Origin: Prunus persica
Lineage: Eukaryota > Streptophyta > Magnoliopsida > Rosales > Rosaceae
Assembly: GCF_000346465.2 (NCBI RefSeq)
Contig: NC_034010.1
Location: 12,786,392 to 12,850,391, forward strand
Reading direction: 5' to 3'
DNA: 64,000 nt
In this document: positions 35,187 to 46,212 of the stretch, piece after piece
Numbering within the stretch: the first letter of the stretch is position 1
How the letters are laid out: each line of letters begins with the position of its first letter
Notes under the pieces: model-generated
What the model saw: the letters and a program-made list of their open reading frames with translations, nothing else
The model's database searches: none
Told to the model about the DNA's origin: nothing
Made by a program: the position numbers and the translations under genes

Positions 35187-37549
35187 GACCTCTCTCTCTC
35201 TCCCGTCGGTCTCTCCTTTCTCTCTCCTCGTAACTCCGGCCACCGGCCGCGGCTGCGGACGGGGCAGGTGCCAAAAGAACCGGCTCGACCTCGGCGTCAC
35301 GACCCAGCCCATCCCCGACATCGGCCGCCGCTCCAGCTGCCGGAAAATGGCGATTTTCGCCCGGATGTCGCCGGATCTTCACGGCCGCCGATCTCCCTCC
35401 TTCGGCCGCCATTTCTGGCGATCAAGGTATGGAAATTCATCCCTTCTGCATGCTCTAGCTGATGGTTGGGTAGGATTAGATCGATTCTTAGCGTAGATCA
35501 CTCGATTTTCGAATTGAAAATCGGCCGAAACTTCGGCCGCCGTGATCGGCCATTTCCGGCCACTTTTTGGGGTAGGTTCAAGAACAAAAGTGGCTCCAAA
35601 TAGGGTGTTATACCTAGGGTAGGAGTTTGGAGCCGTGGTTTTGAGATTTTCCGGCGAAGCTTTATTGCTTTGGGCACCCACGCGCTGCCGGCGCGTGCGG
35701 CGGTGCGTGGGCACTGTAGAAAAATAGCACTGTGTTCCAATGAGATCCTTAGGTTGTCACGAGTGCGTAGGATTTCGCGGATCTCAATTCGGACGTCGTT
35801 TGACTATCGAACGGATAATCGCATATTATGCGTTATCCGAGTTCGATAGGTTGGGACCGTTGGATGGTCCCAAATTTAATATATGTTGATCTAGGTATTT
35901 CTAGGATTGTGTAGGATTTCACGGATCGTGAATCGGAGCCCCGGATGTTCCGAATAATAATTTTAAAGTTTATATTTTATATTAACTGTCAGATCGTGCG
36001 ATCGTGAGCGATCCGACCGTCTGATCTGAACCAAACTTGTAGGACAAGTGTCCTATACCTGGTAGAACCCATAGGGACTTCCGGATCGGAAATTGGAGGT
36101 CGTGGGTTCCGCAGGTCCGTTTGACCAGGGTTAGAGTAGTTTGACCCTTGGTTGACCGTGAGTCACCCGGAGTAATCTCACCTTTCCAGGGGAGATTATC
36201 GGGAGCTAGACTATTGTGGAGGGTTACACAATATTAGAATTATTATATAATTATATAAGTTTGTATAAGAGTACAAAAGAGTCTAGAATGTCAGTTTGGA
36301 GTGCTATACGCACTACTTTAAGTACCTCCCCGGATTTTGGATTCACTACAAGCACCACCAAGTGAAAGTGAGGTCCCGCGTGGCGTAGGTTATCCGGCGT
36401 TGGGACAGACCCCATACGTGGCGTTGGTCGTACCGGCGTATGGGGAGATTTGCAATATGATGTTCAGGTCTCACGTGGCGTAGGTTATCCGGCGTTGAGA
36501 CAGGCCCCATACGTGGCGTTGGTTGTACCGGCGTATGGGGAGTTATGTGATATTGTGTTGAGGTCGCACGTGGCGTAGGTTATCCGGCGTGTCGACAGAC
36601 CCCATACGTGGCGTTGGTCGTACCGGCGTATGGGGAGATTTGCAATACGATGTTCAGGTCTCACGTGGCGTAGGTTATCCGGCGTTGAGACAGACCCCAT
36701 ACGTGGCGTTGGTTGTACCGGCGTATGGGGAGTTATGTGATATTGTATTGAGGTCGCACGTGGCGTAGGTTATTCGGCGTGTCGACAGACCCCATAAGTG
36801 GCGTTGGTTGTACCGGCGTATGGGGAGATTTGTGATATGATAGTGAGGTCCCGCGTGGCGTAGGTTATCCGGCGTTGGGACAGGCCCCATACGTGGCGTT
36901 GGTTGTACCGGCGTATGGGGAGTTATGTGATATGATGTGCAGGTCTCACGTGGCGTAGGTTATCCGGCGTTGAGACATACCCCATACGTGGCGTTGGTTG
37001 TACCGGCATATGGGGAGATATGATGATAGTATGGCATGGTCGCACGTGGGGTAGGTTATCCGGCGTGTTGACAGGCCCCATATGTGGCGTTGGTTGTACC
37101 GGCGTATGGGGAGATTATGTGAAATACAAAGAGATGAAATAAGGTATCGCCTATGTGTGGAATTGAGTTTTATGGAAGAACTACGTGTGGCTTGATCCCT
37201 CAAGGAGGGTACGTAGGCAGCCTAAGGTTATTAGGCGCAGCCGCAGACTAAATGTTAGTCATAATTTATGTTTGAATTGTTTGGTAGCTAGTTAAGAATT
37301 ATTGGAAGGCCGAAGGCCATTTGTGTGAATTGCATGAAATTATATTGTGCATGCTGCCAGTTGGGAATATTAAATGCTTTTTCGTGCAGGTATAAATTTT
37401 GGGAAATGTCCAAATTATAGGGGAGACTCTGCCGAAATTTCGGCAGGAAGTCTCGGTTTTTTTAGTAAGTGGGCCTGGCATCGGGGTGATGTCAGGACTT
37501 CCAAAGGGTTCGTCTCGGGTTTTGAGAAAATTCGGGGCGGGTCCTTAAA
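34896..37549. mobile_element. Solo LTR (~2.65 kb) nested in the TNP2 leader intron of CACTA-2
   Basis: The piece opens TGTAACACCCCGACCCC and closes GGGGCGGGTCCTTAAA, where the expected TTACA has become TTAAA. It is flanked by ATAAT on both sides (34891-34895, 37550-37554), a 5 bp duplication as left by LTR elements. It contains a CT microsatellite (35155-35185), a GC-rich leader with a splice-donor-like CAAG|GTATGG at 35426/35427, and a 95 bp tandem array. No protein domain is visible. A TIR-type DNA element is the alternative, but TG start plus 5 bp duplication favours a solo LTR. Confidence 0.75.
36369..37135. repeat. 95 bp tandem array (about 8 units) inside the solo LTR
   Basis: CGTGGCGTAGGTTATCCGGC recurs at 36379, 36474, 36569, 36664, 36759, 36854, 36949 and 37045: a 95 bp period, 96 once. 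Units alternate between a TCTCACGTGG and a TCGCACGTGG start, giving a ~190 bp higher-order unit. Each unit splits into two related halves (GTGGCGTAGGTTATCCGGCG and GTGGCGTTGGTTGTACCGGC), so the ancestral unit was about 47 bp. Confidence 0.95.
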
Positions 37550-37869
37550 ATAATATAAATATAACTTCACAAAAAAAAATATAAACATAACAAACTAACT
37601 TTAACATTTTTAATATATAAAACGAATAACATACCTTCTCAATTGTTCTCCACCAATCGCTAATTACAAATATCCCTAACGAGAACAAAATTAATAGCGT
37701 TAGTACGAATTTACATTAATACTTATAAACTAACGACAAAAAATACTTACCCAATGAACGTACTGAATTTCCAGCAAAGGTAGAGGCAGAGAGGTTGAGA
37801 GAGAGGCAGAAACAAAATTTTTTTTGTATTCTGCCTCTGCAATGGCAGAATTCTGATATGAAGAAGAAG
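37550..37869 (-). promoter_or_regulatory. Leader exons of CACTA-2 TNP2
   Basis: Two minus-strand exon-like pieces have good donors: one ending CATTGG|GTAAGTA near 37750, and one ending GAGAAG|GTATGTT near 37634 with an AG acceptor near 37680. They lie between the right-end motif array and the ATG-bearing exon, so they fit a split 5' leader. The solo LTR sits in the last leader intron. Confidence 0.5.
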
Positions 37870-38590
37870 GACTTTGCGCGACGAACCATTAATTTCGTCG
37901 CGCAAACTGCCGTCGCGAAAAACCATTTTTCCGTCGCTCAAAACGATTTTTTTCGTCGCGCAAAAACTTGTCGACAAAAAACTTTTGCGCCACGCATGAC
38001 ATTTTCGTCGCACAAACTTTCGTCACGCAAATTCTAACTATCGTCGCGCAAAAACAACATTCCGTCGCGTAACCGTCGCGCAAGAATGTACCGACATCAA
38101 ACTTTACGTGACGAAAACTACTTCCGTCGCGCAAAAAAAATATCCCCCCTCAATTATTTTGGCGCCAAAATAAAATATCCCTCGTTTTCTTACGCGACGA
38201 TAAACGATTTCGTCGCGCTAAGCTGTTTTTTGCAATAAAACCTGTCGTCGCACAAGTTTTCGCAGCCAATTAACGGAATCCACTGTTTTGTGTTCACCTT
38301 TACTCGACGAAGTGTCCCATCGTCGCGCTAGGTTTTCTTACGCGACGATTCTTCTCGCCGCGCAAGTGTTTGGCGCAACAATAAACCTGGATTTTTTTTT
38401 CGCTCACTTTGAGCGACGAAGTTAAATTTCTGTCGCGCTAAGAGGTTTTGCGCTTCGAAAAATTTGGTCGAGCAAGTTTTCAATTTTTTGTGCGACGAAC
38501 CTTTTTTTCCGTCGCTGTAGTGCATTTTGCGCGACGAACTTTTATTCGTCGCGCAAAATCTTATCGCGCAAATAGCAAAACGTAGTAGTA
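37870..38590. repeat. Right subterminal array and terminal repeat of CACTA-2
   Basis: Dense TTGCGCGACGAA, CGTCGCGCAAA and variant words run from the end of the TNP2 leader to the AAAACGTAGTAGTA tip. Spacing is about 15-35 bases and both orientations occur. The last 60 bases (GCGCGACGAAC...TTCGTCGCGCAAAA) form a hairpin. Confidence 0.9.
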
Positions 38591-39908
38591 GGAGTTAGTT
38601 CCCCATAAAATAAAATAAAACTAAAACATAAATTTAGAACTATAAAGACGGTGGAAAGAGAGAAAGCTCAAGAGTTGTGGAGCTTGGTGTGTTTACAATG
38701 CCGTATCTCCTCTTATTTATAGGAGAATGTGAGCAGCACCTCATGGACAATTCCAACATCATGTGAATAAATAATTTCTCCACCTTTGCAGCCAAGCCAA
38801 TCCAATTTCTTTTCTTTATGCAATTTCATCTCTTTTATTGGAATACACATCAACATATGTAATCAATTCAATTGGTTTTTATGGTGCTGTAACCAAATTC
38901 TTCATTCTATAACTCTTTCCTTGGCAAAATGGAAATTGGACCTCAATTCTTTCGCGGATCCCAAATCTTCTTCTTTATATGCTTGGCTGCTTCACTTTGT
39001 TGGTTGCACCACTCAATTTCTTTTCTTTATTTATAAAATTCAATCTTTTGAGTGGGACACTTCTAGGCATGCAAAATTTAGTTGGTTCTTCTCACAACAC
39101 ACACACTTACAAAAATAGGAAATCATTGATCAAAGTTAATAAAATAACATTAAATTACTTTAACTAATTAAAAATATAATTGCCCAATATTATTTAATTA
39201 CCCATTACATTTGTTTTGAAATTAAATGTTAAGGGCAATAAGCATGTGTTATTGTGTTATTATCAGTTATTTCTGAGCACGTAAAGTCCAATCCGTGAAG
39301 TTGACTAATTTATAAACACAATTTTGAGCTAACTTGATTCCAAAATGCATTAAATGAGTCCCAAAGCTTAATACACTGAAACAAAGATAAAAGAGGGTTA
39401 AACGCACAAGTTTAACTTAAAAACATGACCAAATCATACGCTAGAATGGTACAAAATGATATATAATTATACATTGATCAAATACCCCCAAACCTAGATT
39501 TTGCTAGTTCTCGAGCAAAAGAAAAGGAAAACAAACAAAAAAACCAAACAAGAAGTTAACTAGACCACTTTCGCAGGTAACTAGATTGCATTGAACGTAT
39601 GCAACAAGTCTTTAAACCTCTAGGCATCCCTAGTAGAAGAAGTTGTATCTCCTGAGGGTTTAACAGATACGATACCTACAAACGTTTTACTGACTCTACA
39701 AAACAAAGTGGTTAGAAAACTTATTAGATTTTGTTAGTCATTTAGCAAAACAAAAAAAAAAAACAAAAATAAAGACTCAAAACAATCTTTCTAAACATTT
39801 TCCGAAGAAAATGACTCATGCACATGACTCAAAAGTTTTAACAATAAAAGCTCAGTTTTAGACATCATTCATATGGCAGCAAAGTTAAAAACACAATTTC
39901 GAAAGTGT
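38591..39908. repeat. Continuation of the LTR-element DNA split by CACTA-2 (right half)
   Basis: It starts with the duplicated GGA and continues GTTAGTTCCCC. It has no protein. The CCCCCAAACCTAGATTTTGC / GTTCTCGAGC phrase at 39484-39515 is typical of the non-coding part of large plant gypsy elements. Confidence 0.55.
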
Positions 39909-40444
39909 AGTAGTGTGATAGTCAAATGCAACAAATTCTCCAATCGCAGTTTTCACACAATTTTGAAAATCATGCAAAACACATATGCAGCTTCAAATCT
40001 CACCAAAGTTGTCCACTCACAAATGAATCACTCAGAAGAGGGCTACAATGCATCACTCAGTTATAAACATGAGATTAGAGTTAAACTATAGGGACTTAAC
40101 TCGCAATAGAAAGATGAAGAACTTGCATTAATATGACCTGAAGACGGGTGCCAAACACTTAAAAGTAGGAAAATTGATGCAATTCAATCACATGACATTT
40201 TAAGATCATTTAGGAATTTTACGAAGGTTGTAATGGGGCCAAGGGTGAAAGGTGAGTGAGAAATGAAAGGTATGGATAATAGAAAGTCTAAGGAACTCAC
40301 AATGTAAGAGCATAAAACAATTGTTTTCAAGACTTCGCTCCTTTCTTTTGATTGAACAATCACCAATTCACTTTTAAGGCCAATAAGGAAACCCAAAAAT
40401 GAATTTTAAATCAACTACCTTTTAACCACAACTTTTCTCTTTTC
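39909..40444 (+). repeat. Dispersed LTR-retroelement non-coding repeat, copy B
   Basis: The same-strand partner of 17018-17644, with clear but diverged similarity along its length. The copies are 22.9 kb apart, consistent with two related elements in this nest. Confidence 0.75.
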
Positions 40445-41149
40445 TTTCACCGATTGAGTGAATATATATATATTTTCAAAATGTAATAACCCCTTGCCAA
40501 ACTTAGCATGAAAAACACATCCAAATTAAAGCTCATGAGTTCATAGAAAGGTAAATACTTGTTTTTCAGGCTAAGGCGAGGAAATAAAATTGGTAATTTG
40601 AAAGAAAAGGCTTACATGTAGGCTCAAAATGGTTAACAATGGAAAATCATATTTAAGCATGCATAAGGTTAGCTTGAAAGGCACAAACGATCCAAAGAGG
40701 TCCTTCATATCATTTCTTAAATGTCATGTAATCAAATTGCATAAGAATGAATGACTTTTAAGTGTTCAACCAAATCAATGAATAATGAGATCAAACAACA
40801 ACTTTGATGATAAGAAAATAAGAGTATGTGTATAATACTCATGAAATGAAGCACAAGGCTCAAAAGCTCCCATTATATGGTTATGCAGGTTTAATTTATG
40901 CTTGATACAGTTCTTTAATTCAAAAGCATAACCAAATCATAAGCTAGATGGGTACAAAATGATATATAATTATGCACTGATCAATCTTCCCTCACAACAA
41001 ACCCCTCCCTCATCATCATGGAAAGTGAAGGCAGTCTGAAAGGCATAACAACATTGAATACCCCTCCCGTGCCTCTTGTGCTTGAGACTACACCCCTTGT
41101 GGGTGAGCCACCTAACTCGAGTTATCGTCACCCAAACCAAAATGTCTAC
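40445..41149. other. Non-coding retroelement-like DNA
   Basis: A continuation of the preceding repeat region. ATGATATATAATTATGCACT at 40959 echoes ATGATATATAATTATACATT at 39457, a short local repeat. No gene. Confidence 0.45.
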
Positions 41150-41612
41150 CTTTCATTCCATTCTCAGTAAAAATACTATAAACCTCATTCACTACTGTTT
41201 TCCACCTCCCCTATTGCTCAACCTTCAGCCCCCCGATTTCAATGCACAATTGGTTCCCACATGGTCAAGTCTTCCACAAAAAAGACAGAAAAAAGGAAGC
41301 CATTCATACTCAATTTCGTATTGTTTTGCAGGTACGTCTGGGCCAAGATAGAGTGTCATACATCGCTTCAACAGTTCATTTATTGGCAAACTGACTCAGA
41401 TACGAATGAAGAATCCTAAACAGTCCCCATTGAGCTACCGATCAACAGTAGTATGGGTGCCCAGAAAATTCCTTATCTTTTCTTCCATTTCCGGTGTCAG
41501 AAAGAGTGGTGGAATCTGCCGAACCCTAACCCAGAAACACTGAGTATCCAACGGTACCGAAACAGGATCCACCCTACCATTTGTAGCCGCGAGTACAAAT
41601 AAAGCCAGGAAT
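41150..41612 (-). pseudogene. LINE ORF1 fragment with CCHC zinc knuckle
   Basis: Minus-strand reading gives FWVRVRQIPPLFLTPEMEEK, then, after a stop and frame shift, VSLPINELLKRCMTL, YEWLPFF and the knuckle CLFCGRLDHVGTNC (C-x2-C-x4-H-x4-C). This is the DUF4283/zf-CCHC_4 region of plant L1 ORF1, an RNA-binding chaperone. Its upper edge fuses into the end of the PGG pseudogene, marking an insertion or deletion junction near 41600. Confidence 0.7.
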
Positions 41613-42800
41613 AACAATTCATGATTGTTGATGGATCATAATGAAAAGGGCAGAAGAAAAGGCAACCATTGTGGCAGCAATAGAGAAGAATAGTGTGGAA
41701 AGTCCTATTATCATCTTTGTTGGTAAGGATTTGAAGAAATCATCTTCCACATAACGTGATGTAAGGATTCCCAAAACCATCAACCTTGAAGTTGTGGAAG
41801 AAAAGAGTGATACAACATCTGAAACTATAAAAACCATAATATCTTTTTATTCAAGAATATGGGAATGCATGTTTTTTCGTTGTTTCCACTAGAAACTGTG
41901 AATACCGAAGCAAACATGATGGTAAAAATCAGAGCACCTACAACTGTACAAGAAGTTGTAGTTTCTTTCATCCAGATTTCTCCTTCCTTCACCAATTCCT
42001 TGTGGTTCTTGGTAAAGACATCAGATGGTGCCAAAACCCCGCATTTAAAGCTTCTCTGCTCCTGGGAAATGTAAGTCTCCACCTCCTACATTTTGTTGAT
42101 CCACGTGACTTCAATGTTATTAATATTTCTCTATTTTTCTTACAAACCCTTAAATCTTTGAACTTTGAGAGGCCATATAAACTCAAACCATTAAGGGCAG
42201 AAGTACAAGAATACTTGCATGATGACCATATGAATATTTATTAATATTGGAAACCGTTTAACCATTTCAATATTTACGAAAAACAATATGTCTGATTTAG
42301 CTTATTTTTTTCCCTGCGCTGATGACCCAACGGTAACTGAAGAAGTAGAACATTGTGATTCTCACTTTTTACATAAAAGAAAAGGTCTTCAGAAGGATAG
42401 TTCATAATAAAATAAAAAGATAGTTGTCAATTATATGGAACAATTTATTCTGACCTTAAACCATTGCAATTGTCTCTGCATTTGCAAAGCTGCACCTGAG
42501 ATATTATCCAACTTTGCTAACGGGGATAACATCCCTGCCACATGTAGCATGCCATTCTTAGAAGTATCTACAAGATTTGCAATCGAACTTCTTTTTCTTT
42601 TATCAAGTTTATAAATCAGGGTATAACTTTTTCTTCACTACATTCAATGGCAAATTGAAATGCATTCCTTCTCATTCGATTATAGCTCCACACGAGATTT
42701 GGACTTGCTTGGAATATACGATCAATAAACTCAAAAATCCCTCATTCAACAGCTCGGAAAATTGCTTCATGTACATCTTCCATTTCTTTACCATCTGAAT
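41600..42800 (-). pseudogene. PGG-domain (ITN1/ACD6-like ankyrin family) pseudogene, copy 1
   Basis: The upper exon (about 42800-42430) carries frame-disrupted sequence ending SGAALQMQRQLQWFK|GT, the usual ankyrin-to-PGG linker. The lower exon (about 42082-41612) carries FTKNHKELVKEGEIWMKETT and then PGG-domain membrane segments (ALIFTIMFASVFTVSSGN; MVFIVSDVVSLFSS; MIIGLSTLFFSIAATMVAFS). The frame is then stopped by TGA where a Trp is expected (HQQS-stop-IVIPG), and the C-terminus is replaced by LINE sequence. Full-length relatives are plasma-membrane ankyrin proteins linked to salt and defence responses. No ankyrin repeats remain readable here. Confidence 0.82.
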
Positions 42801-43647
42801 GTGTTAAAACTTCACACATGCGATCTAGAATTTCATGGGATTGAATATGGATCAATTTCATTTCACGTATGCGGTTGATTCCTAGGTTGGCATTGTAAAG
42901 AAAAATGTCAGATAACTACTTTTAAAAAAACAAATGGAAAAAGATGGCAACATGAAAAGGATGTGGCATACCCAAAAGTTTAAGGAGATTCGAGATCAGT
43001 CCTTGCAACAAACCAAGCACTGCAATGAAAATTCAAAATCCAAATATGATGGGAAAGCTGTTTATCTATTAAATATTATGTATGATATAATAATGTAAAA
43101 GAAAACAGAAGTTGCACTTGTTTACATATAATGTTATAGTATTAATTAATTCATGAAAAGTTTCATAAGGAATATTTTCAAACATAAACAAACGTGAACA
43201 TCAATTAATTAATGGCCAAGGATATGATTAATTGATTTCTATTCTAATATCTAATTACTAAGGAGCAGCTTATCCTCAAATCAAATGGAATTTTGATACT
43301 TGGCAAATTCCAAAACAAAGAAAGTTAAAAGAATTTGAAAAAAAAAAGAAAAGGAAAAGTTAAATAAAGTCGACAAGTGTTAAAATCCCATTTGTTCTAA
43401 GGAGGGGCTCTGCCTTAATTTTAACATGCCAAATTTTTTGGTTAATTTCTAGAGACTGTGATAACATCTCCAAGATCTACATAACCTTTTGACTGGCATT
43501 AAACGTGACACTTCCATCATTTTTGACATTGTTGATTATTGTATGGTAATAATGACCCTTTAGAACTTCAACTTTAGAACCTAAAACGTAAGGGATTAAC
43601 ACAAAGTTTTGAAAAATTTACAGTTTGGTTGAGAGCGGGATACTGTA
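42801..43647. other. Spacer between PGG copy 1 and the copia LTR
   Basis: AT-rich; possibly old intron sequence of the PGG gene. I recognise no exon or element. Confidence 0.4.
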
Positions 43648-44176
43648 TGTTGAAGTTGGCTCTCCCTAATAGATACAAGATTAAAGAGGAAGCAAGGAGC
43701 AGGTCGGGTTTGGGAAGGATTCCTAGTGGCTGCAGGGTTTTTAACTTATTTTTAATAGGGATGTTTCTTTCCTATTACTTGTTTTACCCAAAGCCTATTA
43801 GTATAAATAGGACTTTTGGGGTCTAGGTCAATGTCAGAGATCACAAGGGCATCAAATTGGATTGGAGCAAGGGTGTGAGAGAAATTAAGACCTAGGGTAC
43901 TTAAGAATGAAGAGGGTTTTCTTGTAAACCAAAGATGTTCTTATTACTAGTTAAATTTCTCAGGATGATCACCAAACATGACATAGGCACAACACCGAAT
44001 CTTTATAAATATTCTTTGTGTTCTTTGTTTGTTTGCTTTATCATTTTGGTGTGTGTGTGTGTGTTGAGTGTTTGTTTGCTTTATCGTTTTGGTGTGTTTG
44101 CATGTGTTGAGTGTTTGTTTGCTTTATCGTTTTTCTTTATCATTTGACAATAAGGTCTTGAGTGTTTCCCACAACA
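43648..44176 (+). repeat. 5' LTR of a truncated copia element, followed by a primer-binding site
   Basis: It starts TGTTGAAGTTGGCTCTCCC and ends CCCACAACA. The phrase TGGTATCATTGC from 44179 matches the plant initiator-Met tRNA primer site (usual form TGGTATCAGAGC) with two changes. A CTTTATCRTTTTGGTGTGT phrase is repeated twice inside. TATAAATAGG lies at 43802-43811, a fitting LTR TATA box. Confidence 0.75.
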
Positions 44177-44960
44177 AGTGGTATCATTGCATCGTTAGCA
44201 ATGGGTGTTTGTCTATGCCCAAGTGCTCTTATAGCTTTCAAAGCGCTAGCACGTTTGAGATGGCGGTCAACAAGCGTGTTGAAGAAAAGAAGCCGAAACA
44301 ACCACAGACCACTAACATGAAGATTGAGTTGAAGTCGTTCATTGGCAAAGAGAACTTCACACTATGGCAAAGAATGATGAAATATGCCCAAGCTCAGCAG
44401 GGTCTCAATGTTGTCTTTGTAGGTGAGAACAAGCTGGAAACCATGACCTCAGAGGAATAGGAAACGCTTGACGAGTTAGCTAGGGGAGCATCGAGAAGTA
44501 TATTTCTGTGAAGGTGATGTTCAATGTGATGGAAGACACCGCAAAGAAAACATGGGAAAAGCTCGACGAGATGTTTGCAAGAAAGTCACTATCAAACACA
44601 CTATTCTTGAAGCAAGAACTCCTAAATATTTAGATGGAGGAAATCTTATGAAGCATCTTAGTACCTTCAATATGTGTATTGCGGCCTTGCAGAGGATTGA
44701 AGTTATATATAGTATAGAGGATAAGGTTTATGTTGCTGACATCCTTATTTCCATCATATAGACAATTTCGAATAATGCTTATGTTAGGCAAGAGTACTCT
44801 CAAGTTTGAGGAGGTGGTACAAGGCATTCTCAACCACCATTGGATGTCTCAACATGTTAAAGAGAGCTATCAAGGTGAAGTTCTAGTTGCAAAGACTGAA
44901 GAAAGGGGTCATTCAAACAAGCATGATGGCAAAAAGGGCAATAGGGAATATCAAAATTGA
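44177..44960 (+). pseudogene. Copia gag (UBN2-type) fragment
   Basis: From ATG 44260 the reading is MAVNKRVEEKKPKQPQTTNM, then SFIGKENFTLWQRMMKYAQA, a typical copia gag start. After a TAG at 44458 the gag core continues in other frames (DTAKKTWEKLDEMF, MKHLSTFNMCIAAL). It stops near 44960 with no zinc knuckle, protease, integrase or reverse transcriptase and no second LTR. It is a 3'-truncated element. Confidence 0.8.
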
Positions 44961-45532
44961 AGGCCAAAGACGGTTGTTTTTGAGTGTTAGTCAAAGTTGT
45001 TTTTGCTTCTCGTACATTTTCTTCCAACCATGGTTGTTTGGAAGGCTACAGTGGTTTTGTATCATAATTATAACTTCAATTCAATTTACAGGTGTTTCCC
45101 TTTTTTCGGCCGGGTAGGCCAATTGATGGAGTTTTTGGACCTTCTTTAATTGAGTGCGGGGTGTGCCACTACCAAGCCACGAATTAGGCTTGAATGGAAT
45201 GTGAGTAGATGATGCGTTCGAAATTTGACTTTAATCAAATGATTGTTCAGCCAAGGAAGAAACCTCCTCACGGCCTAGGTTCTTTCACTACCTATGAGTC
45301 AAGGCTTCATGTATGAGCAACCAAATGATGTGGAGTGGGTGGAGATGAAGATTGAAGGTGAAATGTAATGAAACGAAGAACACGTGCGTAAAGTAAAAGG
45401 TGCTTGAATTTAAATATAATTGAAAGATAAATACGGAAAGTAAAGTGTGTAAAATAAATAATTTAAAGATGAATGTGTAAAAGAAGATTAATTAATAGGG
45501 ATAATATCTTAATTAATAGGATATTATCTTAA
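44961..45532. other. Unassigned spacer
   Basis: No coding or clear element signature. The last 150 bases are AT-rich with repeated TTAATTAATAGG phrases that recur inside the following LTR. Confidence 0.4.
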
Positions 45533-46192
45533 TGCCGTCTCCAATCACAGCACGCCATGTGGAAAAGAAGATTATCTCTTAAATTAATTAATTGAACCAG
45601 TTTATATGGCCAATTAATTAATAGGGATAAATATCTTAATTAATAGGATATTATCTTAAATAAGATAATATCCTATTAATTCAGATATTATCCTAATAAA
45701 GAGAAGATAATATCGTTAATTTAGATATTATCCTAATAAAGAGAAGATAATATCATTAAATTAGATATTATCTTCAATAAAGAGATATAATCAAGTCCAA
45801 CTCGATCCCTACGAATTTGGATAGAGAATAAACTCATCATATTCTCTACGAAACCCTAGCCCCGAGGCTCCTATAAATATACGACCTTATTCATCATTCA
45901 ATGTACCTCTAAACCTACTCCACTCTCCACTCTCCACTCTCCATATTTTCTCCACACGGCTCCGGCCGCCCGGTTCACACCATACATAAACTCCGTACCC
46001 TTCGCTTAGCTATTGTTTTCCTACAAACACTCGAACTAACTTAAGCATCGGAGGGCCTTTGGCCAACACCCCCCGGGTGTGGTCTATTTACTCCAATCTT
46101 TTTTACAGGAATCGAGGAAGAGAGAGAAGCAAGATCGAAGGTTGAAGGATCTAGAAGCGAATATTCTCCCGCGAGATTATTTGTACAAACAT
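45533..46192 (+). repeat. 5' LTR and primer-binding site of the Tat-like element
   Basis: It matches the 3' LTR from CCGTCTCCAATCACAGC to TATTTGYACAAACA. An extra AT-rich palindromic block (TTAATAGG/CCTATTAA) near 45600-45725 is absent from the 3' copy. CTATAAATATACG at 45871 is a TATA box. The primer site TTTGGTGCTTTCGTTGAGAG follows at 46193-46212. Confidence 0.85.
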
Positions 46193-46212
46193 TTGGTGCT
46201 TTCGTTGAGAGC

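Larger units (their letters stand above)
25317..38590 (-). mobile_element. CACTA-2: complete En/Spm-type element, 13,274 bp including a nested solo LTR
   Basis: The left tip reads CACTACTACATTTT from 25317. The right tip reads AAAACGTAGTAGTA to 38590, the reverse complement of the left with two substitutions. The 3 bp duplication GGA is present at 25314-25316 and 38591-38593, the standard CACTA signature. Arrays of TTGCGCGACGAA-type words line both ends (25317-25815, 37870-38590). Both genes are on the minus strand: TNP2 first, then TnpA. Removing the 2,654 bp solo LTR and its 5 bp duplication leaves about 10.6 kb. Confidence 0.93.

Noticed and set aside
36485..37203. Open frames on the minus strand over the 95 bp array
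   Set aside because: They arise because the tandem unit lacks a stop in one frame. The peptide simply repeats with the DNA unit.
34896..37549. Reading the nested insertion as a TIR DNA transposon because its ends are loosely inverted (CCCCGACCCC...GGGGCGGG)
   Set aside because: The inversion is imperfect, while TG start, near-CA end and a 5 bp ATAAT duplication fit a solo LTR better.
45533..45725. The TTAATAGG/CCTATTAA palindromic block in the 5' LTR as a separate MITE
   Set aside because: No target duplication or defined ends could be found. The block repeats local AT-rich phrases and may be slippage or local duplication.
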